A stretch of DNA of 64,000 nt, from NCBI RefSeq assembly GCF_947172395.1, contig NC_069094.1, forward strand, positions 8,980,292 through 9,044,291. The letters run 5' to 3'. The first letter of the stretch is position 1. Every line of letters starts with the position of its first letter. A model generated the notes under the pieces. That model ran no database searches. It saw only the letters and a list, made by a program, of their open reading frames with translations, and had not been told where the DNA came from. This DNA is from Bicyclus anynana (lineage: Eukaryota > Arthropoda > Insecta > Lepidoptera > Nymphalidae). The position numbers and the translations under genes were made by a program. Shown here piece by piece: positions 10,278 through 22,200 of this stretch.

Positions 10278-13200
10278 GTTAGTATACAATTATATTTACA
10301 GTAGATGTTTTACTATTACTAGCTTTTCTTCTGTCTATTGCGACAGTAGATAACTGCATTGAACATGTTAACGCACAATGTCGTAAATATTTTTTTTTGT
10401 TTTAAAGGGTAGTTGCATAAATATCTATCTAAGACCACAGATTAATGTCCATTCTCTAATCTGTGGGTATCACTAAACTGTTAATAAAACATCAAAATAA
10501 GTACCTACCCGAATGTTTTAAAAAGCACAAAATAGGTGAGATAAAGAAGACTTACATTTATGCATTATTTAGACGGTCTTGTAGCGCAGTGGTTAGTGAC
10601 CCTGCTTTCTGCATCCGCGGCTGTGGGTTTGATTCTCACAGCTGTAAATATGTTATGTGCATGGATGTTTTACAGTGTCAGGGTGTATTTCATTATTTAT
10701 ACATTAATTATATATGTAGTATATAAATATTTAAGATGAAAATCAGCTATCTTACCCATAACACAGGTTTTACGCTTACTTTGCGGTTAACTAGCAATGT
10801 GTGTATTGTTTAAGTAAATACATTGCATTTTTAATTATATTTTATTTCTTAAGAAATAAAGTTATTTACCCAACATATTTTAATGCAAAAAGATTTTTTT
10901 ACAAAATAGAGGAGTTTTAGTTAAAGCGGAAGACTCAGCTTAATATCAGCTTCCTTAAGTTCTACCGGTTGCTATTGTTTGCCGTATTTATTTCTTAATA
11001 ACAAATGTAACTTTTAGTAAAACTGAATATTCACAATGATAGATTGCAAATAGGTTGCCTAGTTAAATTGTGGCGATACACATTTTTCATACAAAATCTA
11101 GGAAACCATGAACTACTATATAAAATAAACTACTAATAAAAACGCTATCGTGTGAACATATACATGGGTGTATGCATTTGTTGTATTTGAACGCTTTTTT
11201 AAAGTCCGTTAAAAAAACTTTCGTGCGAATGAGGGCTAAGCTTGTTAATAAAATTTATTCTGATTTGATCAGACTACACTAAAAGTTAACATTTCCTACA
11301 TCTGTTGTCTTCATTCTTCCTTAGCTACCAATTCATAGAGTTACCTTTTTATGCATCGTTTATGAATTTCAGCGGGAATAAACCTGCACTTCATTGTTTT
11401 TGATTTCTAAGGAAAGACTTGCTAAATATTCCGCGTAGTTTTCCAGTATCACTGTTATCAGCACCACTATCCATGTGAGCAGGTGACATTTCTATTGTTG
11501 TGTGTAGTGGAAGTATTTATTACTATGAACAAATGAACAAATATGTGTTCTGATGTTATCATTGCATTCAATTGGTTCGGTGGTTCTTTGTTGTTGTATG
11601 TCATTGCCTTTCTATCTATCTTAATCATGACGCATTGTTATTCTAAGCTATAAGTACAAAAATCTAATCTATCTATTAAATGAAATATTTTTTCTGAAAT
11701 CTCATGCTTAGGTATTATAAAATTAGAACAAAAAATTATATATTTTGATTGGGTTTTCAGAGATTTTATGCATATGAAAAGGTTTGCAAAGTTTACTCAC
11801 CTATGCTCCTCCATCTGTACATCTATACTTAATATTATAAAGCTGAAGAGTATGTTTGTTTGAACGCGCTAATCTCAGGAACTACTGGTCTGATTAAAAA
11901 AAATCTTTCAGTGTTAGATAGCCCATTTATCGAGGAAGGCTATAGGCTATATATATTTATATTTATATTTTTTCCGTATTCTTGCGGGAAAGGGAACCAC
12001 GCGGGTGAAACCGCGCGGCGTCGGCTAGTATATATTAAAATAAGTCCTACAAGTAATATAAACGCTTAAGTTTGTATAGATAATAAAGGATAGATAAGGA
12101 TAGATATATAAAATACCTGGATAACACATTTTCATCCCGGAAAAATCCATGGTGCCCGAGGGATTTGTGAAAAACTGTATTTCATTCGGACGAAGTCGCG
12201 GGCGTTCGCTTGTACATATTTAATAAGTTAATGATGTTGAATGCAATTATCAACTTAAACAGCGTTTGCAAGATATTTTACAAGTTCAAGAAAAGGACTT
12301 GTAAAGTGTCTATACTTTTCATTTTGAATTTCTCGTGGTTAATAACACCGTCGATAATTATTTTATAACTTTCCTTGCCAGAATAGGAAGTAGCATATAA
12401 ATAGCCGTATTAATTATGGCGCCAGCCTAGTGTTATGTTATCGTATACTTCATAAGACAGAGGGCATACGAGCTTAGAATTATAATAATCAACTAGGAAG
12501 GTAGCTTTTAGTAGTAGGTAGGTAGTTACCTTATATGCATGAAGAACGTGCAATTTTTAACCGACTTCAAAAAGGAGGAGGTTCTCAATTCGGTCGGTAT
12601 TTTTTTTTTTTTATTGAACTTTGAATGCTAAACATATCTACTTACTCATATATTACTGTTAGATTAGTAGGTTGCTGTACATGCTGTAGCTACTCTCTGA
12701 GACTTATTTTTACTAATTAGATAAAGTTGCAAATAACCCCTACCAATGTATCCGAAAAATCACTAGCGTAGGTAAACTTAATTTTATAAATTTTATCCAG
12801 GTATTTTTTCGAATACAAATAGATGTATGTATGGTTGTAACATAGCGTAGTGGATATGACTTTGCCTTCGATTCGGAGAGCGTAGGTTCGAATCCAGTCA
12901 GGGACATGCACCTTTAGCTTTTTAGTTATGTGCATTTTAAGAAATTAAATATCACGTCTATCAAACGGTGAAAGAAAGTGGTTATACCAATAATTTTAAG
13001 TACTTACTGGTATTTAAAATTTTTTCGAGTTTTTAAGGAATCAAATGGTTTCCGATAAGATACATTTTTTTGTCGTTCGCTGAAATTTGACTGATACGCT
13101 GTAGCGTACCTACCTATCTCAATAAATGCCGTATAAGAATATTTACCATAGATTCGATTTCACTTCTAACCTGCAACACAGCAATACACTATGTTTGACG

Positions 13201-16200
13201 TATGCTAGTTGACTTATACGTAATTGATATTCTATGCTACAAAATATGTCATCCGGTGCCTATTGATGGATATTTTATAGTAGTTAGATGACATTCTGTC
13301 CGTTGATTTGATGTTTTCAGTAGGTGGATAACAAAGACAAAAATAGTGAATAGGCCAGCAGGCCGCTCGCTGTCTAACGAATATTAACAATGCAGTTCGT
13401 TACACTCATTTGTCAAAACAAAACAAAACGTTCCTATCACCTACTTGAATATACACCTTTTAGTAGAACTATCCGCATTGCTAACCCGCTTATCTACGAT
13501 CCGCAAATACTATACATACATGTAGATCAACGACCTCGAGTGACGGCCGAGCGGACGCTGCGTTACACAACGCTGGCGCCAGCAGTTGGTCGCTGGCGTC
13601 GGGAAATTGCTTCTTGACCCACCGGCCGAGTCGAGCGACTGGTTGTAATTGCACCGCCCTAATTGTGCCCGACAGGCCTCAGCGTGGCCTCAACGCATGC
13701 GTTTGCAATTCATTACGCTAAAAGATCAGACGAGCGACAATGAATTAAAGAAGATCTCGTCTACCTAACTGAGCAAGCACCTACTTAAGTTTACTACACT
13801 CTACGTCATCAAGTATCAAGTATACTCTTTACACCAGGTACCCAACCTAATACCTTATGCGCCTCCCTAAAGTTTACGCTAAAATACTACGCTCCCCTTA
13901 TCCCAACTGAACTACTCCACATACAGAAGTCGATGCCATAATATCGATAAGTCGATGAATTATAATTTGAGTACAAAGAAGACATAAAAGCTTTAAAAAA
14001 TGTGCAACCTAACTAACTTTTGCATACAATGTTAAATAGAACATTATTTAAGTACATAAATATAGCATTTTATATTTTAGTTAGGTATATTTATGCCATA
14101 CGCGAATAACTTTGACTTTTGAACCGTTGCAAAGTCAATTTTATGTTAAGTGCTAGTTTAAAGGCTCACTTGGACAGCAAAGGGTCAAGAACGTAATAAA
14201 TGACGCCACTTAACTTTTAGGAGCATTTCGCACTTTCATTTTTTATTAACGATTTTTGCAGCTAAGAACCAGGGTACGACCTTATTTCACGCTGATGTAC
14301 CGTTGGTTAAAATACCCTATAATGGGACAGTAAAATGATACCCACTACATTTTGTTGCGCGCCTCACAACGCGAAATGTTTGGGTTTGTGTTTTATACTC
14401 GACTAGCGGACGCCCGCGACTTCGTCCGCGTAAAAATTGATGTAAACTTATCTACCTCTACCTTACCCTGCTCGTAAACCTACCCTACCCTCCCCCCACC
14501 TTACCCCTACCCTAACCCTACCCGTAACCTATCCATACCCTATCCTACCCTCCCCCCACCTTACCCCTACCCTAACCCTACCCGTAACCTATCCATACCC
14601 TATCCTACCCTACCCCTAATCTACCCCTACCCTACCCCTACCTTACTCCTACCCTAACCCTACCCTACCCGTACCCTACCTCTACCCTTACTTACCCTAC
14701 CCTACCCCTATCCTACTCCTCCCCTACCCTATACGTTTCATATCCTTCCCCTACCTCTACCTTGCCCCTACCCTACACTACCCCTACCTTATCCGTACCC
14801 TACCCTACACTTTCCCTGAATTACCCCTACCCTACCTCTATCCTACCCCTTCCCTACCCCTATCCTATCCCTACCCTCAGCAAAATTGGTCCAGCCTTTT
14901 GTGCGTGTTGCAATGACCAAAAGTATATAATTTCCCAAGCGACTTCTATGCTAATACTATAAAGAGGTATAGTTTGTGTGGTTGTCGGGGGTAATCTCTG
15001 GATCTACTGGACCGATTTGGAAAATTCTTTTACCTAAATTATTTGCGAGTGTCATAGGCTATGTTTGGTCCTCATATTCACACGGGAACGGGAACCACGT
15101 AATTGAAACCGCGGGGCGTCATATAGCGGCATTTCTGCGACTTTCAGAAATTTTGTATTATCTCCGAAAGTATATAACTAATTAACATACTGTAAAGGGC
15201 AAATCTTATCTCTATAATATCCTTGTGATTATTAAATAATTTATTTTGATAAGGATTTAAGTTTAGTTGTGTAGAAAATGACGTAAACCTTAGTTTAAAA
15301 TTTAAATAATTTATTAAAGTACTAAAAGTACTATATCTGCTAAAATATAAAAGATAGATATTTGGTGTCGCAGACTTTTTTGTAGAACTTTTAAAGGTTC
15401 AAAAAGCCTCCATACATTTATTTCAGTTATACGCAATGGTTGAGGCAGCGCATGCGAATAAGTAAGTTTTTCAGTCCGACCTGTAAGAGAAAACCCGCGA
15501 TAACTCAGTAGTTAAATATGATAGAAATATAAAATAGAGCCTATAGCACTCCCCGATAACGTAGCAATCTACTGGTGAAAGAATTTTTAAAATCGGACCA
15601 GTAGTTCCGAAGATTACCCCATTTCGAAGAATTGTTACAAACTTACAAACTTACAAACTTACAAACTTACAAACTTTACCTCTTTATAATATTAGTATAG
15701 ACTAGCAGACGCCATGCGGTTTCACCCGCATAGTTCCTGTTCCCATAGTAAAATAACGGAGATAAAATTTGAGCCTATAGCAACCGTGGATAGTGTATCT
15801 TCCCAACAGTGAAAGAGTTTTTCAAATCGGTTCAGTAGTTTTGGAGCCTATTCAATGCAAACAAACAATCAAATCTTTCCTCTTCATAATATTAGTAAAT
15901 CAAAAACGGGCTACTTTTTGAAATTCAAAGGCCTATAGTATATTTATTACGCTTACGCGTATATAGCACGAGCGAGCACATGTATAGTAAAGAAAGATAC
16001 CATTATTAACAGATTTAAGAAATGATTATTTAAATATTGTATGTGAAAAACAACTGATGTATAGAAACAAAGGTTTACTTTGGAGTTTGGACGTCAACGT
16101 TGAATAATGATGATGATGATTCTAATATAAAATAAAAAAAACTCATATGTTAATAATTAAATTGAAAAAAATCATTGAATTTTCGAGTAGGTATATTATC

Positions 16201-19200
16201 ATACATGACAGTAAAAGTTCTTTATAATAAGTTGGTTTAAGAATAATAAGTGTTATGAGGCGTGCAGGTTTGGTTTTCTTTTTGTGTAATACAATACACT
16301 TCTCACATGTCTATGGTAAAATATCGGCCTTAGTATTTATTAAAAGGAAAGCTTAAGGTAACTCTGTACACAATGTTTCAATTATCAAGTTGTACAGACC
16401 TTTTTCGCAATCAATGCCAACAGTTCCTTTAAATGGAACGGAAGTCGTAGTTGCAAAAAGGTTTTCGCAACCGTCAAAAGCGTATCACAAATGCGCAGAG
16501 CTTTGCAATTAACTTTTCATCAATATATATTTAACATTTTTATAATATATAAATATTATTTATATAATATATCAGGATGATGACGTTGGATTACAATTCT
16601 GTGAGAGTTTCTGTCTCTATTGGTTGTAATACTTGTTGTGCTATTGTTCTGAGCACTTGTGCGAGACAAGCTATTTGCTTAGTTAGAAGGAAAAGGACAA
16701 TGGTACCTACTTAATTTAAGTAACATCTTTTTTATCTTAATATAATATTAAGTTAACTGCATGTTAAGCGGTCTGGGGCATGCACCTCCAACTTTTCAGT
16801 TGTGTGCATTTTAAGAAATTAAATATCACGTGTCTCAATCGGTGAAGGAAAACATCGTGAGGAAACCTGCATACCAGAGAATTACCTTAATTCTCTGCGT
16901 GTGTGAAGTCTGCCAATCCGCATTGGGCCAGCGTGGTGGACTATTGGCCTAACCCGTCTCATTCTGAGAGGAGACTCGAGCTCAGCAGTGAGCCGAATAT
17001 GGGTTGATGATGAAGTTAACTGCGATCTCACCTGACCTTCAGGAACTATGAAAGAAGTTAGTAGTGTAATAGAACTTGGAAGATTCCAACAAAGTTTCCA
17101 AGAAACTTGCAAGTTATTCCAAAAATACAATACACAAATATCATAACTGTTATAGGTACCTATCTACGTAATAAAACTGTTAGGTTGAAGATGTTAAGTA
17201 TCTTTTACTAACAATAATTGCAACTTAAACTGACAATTTAGTTGTTAGCTGTTATTTCTTCTTCTTTTTACTTATATTAGTATTATATAGGCATATCCTA
17301 CTACTTGATACATTAGGCTATGCGAATGGTCGAGGTCGTATTTAAGCTCGCTTGACGGTAAACAAGTTAGATACAAACCATGTTACACATACACGTTGTA
17401 ACATTTGATGGATGGTGCCCATAATCTATTAATTACGTATAGATTCCTGTCAATACAACACCTATTGTTTGTCCTGGCAACGTATCATTCATCAGCCCAC
17501 GTTGAGCCGGATTGTTAGATCATTATAATTTGTCTTATATGCTCCGATGGCCATAAACATCGATTATAAATTTCAAAACAACAACTAAACAGTTTGTTAA
17601 TCAAAGTTAATTCAAGACAACGTAGTCAAGGTATTCAATATGAAAACCAATGACGTGAATATTTGCTTAAGTATACGAAAAAATAACATCCAATACGGTT
17701 TGTAATGATCACTTGAATTATGAATGAACACCAAGTGTTTAATGTAAAGAAATACACGCGTAATCTGATCACAGAGAAAGTAAAATGTTTACATTTAAAT
17801 ACCTACTTAACGAAGGCGGAAAAAATAAATAAAATGAAAACGAGAGTGTGGAATTTGACATGCGTTTCATAAACATCGATTAACCGTGCGGTAATGTGAA
17901 GGTATTTTATAAATGACCATTACTTTGTTTTTTATTCATGACCGACGACCAGAGATATTTAATTTGATTAAAGGTGTATGTAAGCTCCTGTGTGTAGGTG
18001 TTACGCATTATGGATGATAAAAAATATGTGTGTAATTACTTTCACTAATATAATACAGTATACACAATAAGTATCTCACATCTCACACAATTAAAAAAAT
18101 AAAATATAATAATGATGAGCTTTAGATATAAATTCACTAATACACGTAGGTAGGTATAGTTTTGATGGGATTGGTATGTTAGAATTCCTATGTAATTATT
18201 TAATGATTTATGTAAAGAAGAACTAACAGATAAAGTAAAATAAAACCTTGTAGTTAAATAAATATTTTTTTGTAATATTTGGCCTCTCAGAAGATCCGCA
18301 TAACTAAACAACAAAAGCGTCATTACGAACCATTTAAGTGATCCAAATAGAATGCGTATGGTTCTCGTATCTATTTCAAGTCCATTGTCATGCGGTTCAC
18401 AGTCGCGCTTGCATAATATTGTTGTGCTCTTATTAGTGGATATACTCGATTTAGCTCATGATTCGATTGTCAACCTGAACACTAACTATTCCCGCAGAAT
18501 ACTCCCTATGGCAGTATGATTAATAATACATTTTGGAGATGATGTTACCTCTGAAGTTTGTTGATAGCTTCTAAAAATTCTAGCTTCTAGAATCCTGACG
18601 TCTTAGGTCATAGCGGTTATTGATTTACAAACATACATTTTATTATGTTGAAAATTATTAAAATTTGGTCACAGGGGTATCTAGATCTATTTGTTCTTTA
18701 TTGATTCTTTGAAATATAAACTTTTTTATTCATTATTGAGTCTTTGATATGTCCTATTTACATTATTTATATGGGGCTTATATTTTCAAATTCCAGAGAT
18801 AATAACATTTCAGTATGTATAACATTTAACCACAGTTACAATTTACACATTTCAATTAATTAACACGTAATAGCTTTTAAATTTATTGTTAGATACTGCG
18901 GTCTGTTATAATAGTATGAAATTTATGTATAATCGAAGGTATCTATAATCTATCTTTGATCAATAGGTCTCGTTAACAGTCGATTCGTTAGCCTGTACTC
19001 AGATTAAATTGTAATTTTCCTTCATTTGTGTGTTTATTATTCTGCGTTACTTGTAAAAATGCGAAGTATCGTCTAATTACCAACATAGTAATCACCGGAA
19101 ATTTATTATTGTTCATAAAAATATTACCAAACATTTCTATTGATAAATGATTAAGATTAGTATCTATCATTCTACACATAGTAAAATAGACATTCATTTG

Positions 19201-22200
19201 TAACTACAACAACGTTATCATTAGAACATGTCCAACCGTGATCCATCTATCAAAATGGTGATGACGTAACAATGCGCTGGGCGATCCACGTACTGTCAGC
19301 TAAATGTGTAATCACTTGTAAGAATACGTTGCGTCCTTTTGACGGACTGCTAGGATTCTCCACACTTCGTTTTGTCGGTAGCGCTATTCATACAAGGTGC
19401 CTCGTCATCTACGTTGATTGTGACCCTTAAATGGGAATTCCAGGAGTGGTATACATCAGTGAAAAGACTAATCAATACCACGTCCAGTAGAAAGTTGGGA
19501 GTAATGACCTTTTGATGGCTTTTTCTTATAAGTACTAGAGTAATGTTTTGAAGGGTATGGCACGAGATTAATGAGTTGCATGAAATGTGTCCATTTAAAT
19601 AGATAGATTTTGTTTATGGTTAGTAAATAATGCGTTTTTCTTATTGTTTTTCTTTTGTTGCAGCCGTGGTCGTGCGTTACCTCACCAAACGCTATATCGG
19701 CGAATACAGCTCTACTGGGGGTAAGCAATCTCTATTTATACTACTACTACTTAGTAATAGAACAGTAATAATCGATATTTTTTAAAGAAGATTATTCAGG
19801 CCCCATACATTTTTGGGCTAAAAACCGAGACGGCCGTGACGGCCGTGACGGCCAACAAAAAGAAATGGCACGAATCGTTAGAACTAAAACATTTGAAGCA
19901 TTACCTAATGTAGAAAAGTTTGTAAGGTGGTTCAAGGATGACTGAGTAAGGTTATACAAGTTGGAAGAATAGTCATTTTTATACAATGTATGATTTTTGC
20001 CCGCCAAGAAAAATGGGGTATGTATCATTACAACTGAACGAACTGCACTGGCCATTTGGATCAAATGCATGTCACAAATGGATTGTTAAGAACCAAGTTG
20101 TAGGTGAGGTAAGTTCTATGATTAAAACTTTAATGTTTATTAATTTTCTCAAAAATCCCTAAACTTAGAATAATATAGGACCAATTTCTATATGTGACTA
20201 TGTGAGGAGTATTAATATGTTGCAAAATTGGTTATTTTTAATTAAAACAAATAAATGTAAGTTTGACCGAATGTCTTACAGTTACATATTCATGTATACC
20301 TTAATTTAATTAAGTACATTATCCTTAATAATTTTCTTAAAAATTCCTAAACTTGTATTCCTATGTGTGTTGTAACGGAAGCAAAATTGGTAATTTTTAA
20401 TTTAAGCTAACAAATGAAAGTTTCGACCAAATGGCTTAAAGTTACACATTCATGTATACCTTAATTTAATTAAGTAGGTACTTGAAAATCAACTTGAAAA
20501 TAATTTCCTTCCGACCTTAACCAGTTTTTGCGTCATGCGATGACGCAAGAATTTAAACGTATATACATAATATAGTAATTTTATTTACTTAGTTAAATGT
20601 TTGCGTTATTGTATGAAGTTTACGTGAATTACATATAAGTTCATACAGGAAGGTAGCTTTTGCTTATCGTACCTAAATAATATGTATAACATATGGCAGA
20701 CTTTTCTGCAATGGCGTGTAAACGTAATTTTCATAATAAATATATGACGTTTTTTGTTTACTTGCGGCAAACAAACACAGATGGAGTTTATATTAATTTA
20801 GATATGAAAGTATTTCCAAATTACCTGCAGTATCCCAAATATGCTGCAGTTACCTATACAACTGTAATTATGTAATGGTAATTTTGTTCAATGTTTACTT
20901 GATTTTTTCTCATTTATTAATCTTAACCTTTAAGTATGGACGTATTTTTTTCTTAACACTACTGTGGACGTTGGAGTCTTATATGCAGACATTTTTTTTT
21001 GAGAAAACTGATATAAGATCGCCTTAAAACTGATTGAATATTAAAGTTATGGGATTTCGCAGTAAAATAACGTGCTTATAAAATCAACTTTTACTTCAAT
21101 CAATCAAAGTTGATGGTACTTTTCAGTCTACATCTACTCTTTTCGGTATTGAAAACAGTCAAACATAATTCTCTAACAAAATGAGTCTTTTTTCTCAAAA
21201 TATCTATATATCAGAATCCAAAAAGTAAAACACCTATTTATGGTAACAAATATAAATTTTGACAACAGTTTATTAACGTAAATTTACTGGCAGTCAGTGC
21301 ACAAAGGTCTAGTTGATGGTTTTTACTTACGGGATATTTAACGGAAGATGCAAACTCCTAGTTGTGGGTAGTTTTATAAGTAAAATAAAAGCTACTGAGC
21401 CGCTTACTCTCGGGAAGTGGGGAAAATTAGGTAAAACTAAGAAAACGAAAACATTGAGTAACCTGTGAGACTCCACGTCCATACTTAAAGGTTAAATATG
21501 TAGATGGTATCTTTATTGTGATGACAGATTAGAAGTGCCAATTGTGGCACTTCTAATCTGCTTGATACACCAAAATTAATTTCTATACTAAAGCCATACT
21601 TGTGAAGTACTGTTTCCAACAAACAAATTAAAAATGATGGCATAAATCGGTAGTTATTTCGCACCTAATAATAAATATAATTAACTTGTTCTAAAATTAA
21701 TGAAAATAAAATAGATTAATAAGCTTAAAACAATTAGATATAGTTACTATATTTTGAATAATATTTTATAAAAAAAAACAATACATAATTTGAAATGAAT
21801 AAGTTATGAAATGACATGCGTTTTCTACCCTCATTTCTAATTTGTTTGTTAGTAAACAGTAGGTACTCCTCGAGTTTGGCGTATATGGTTAAACTTATTA
21901 GGCGATAAACCATGGGTTTTGATTAAATATTTGAGTATGCTAAATTTGAATTTATTTCCAGATTTCCTGTACACGCATAGAGTGGCATTCGATGGAGCTG
22001 TCTCGGAAGTCGAAATATTAGACACCTCTAATTGTGCGGTAAGTTTTATTTTCTAACTTAGTAAAACTTATTTTATAATTTAATCAGTTATTAATTTAAT
22101 TTCACAATAATTAATTTAATATTTAAATAAAAGAAACTTTATTCACAAGACTTAATACCCTTTTAAATGGGCTACCACATACCTCTACCTATACTATGGT

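Larger units (their letters stand above)
10278..19663 (+). other. intron 1 of the GTPase gene
   Basis: About 9.4 kb holding an S3 SINE, two S1 SINE fragments, repeat G and H pieces and the CCCTA array. A GC/CpG-rich, repeat-free block at about 13505-13720 (GCTGGCGCCAGCAG, GGCGTCGGG) is a candidate enhancer or alternative promoter. Confidence 0.6.

Noticed and set aside
20693..20875. 60-codon ORF in intron 2
   Set aside because: It reads smoothly but I recognise no family, splice link or neighbouring support, so it is not annotated as a gene.
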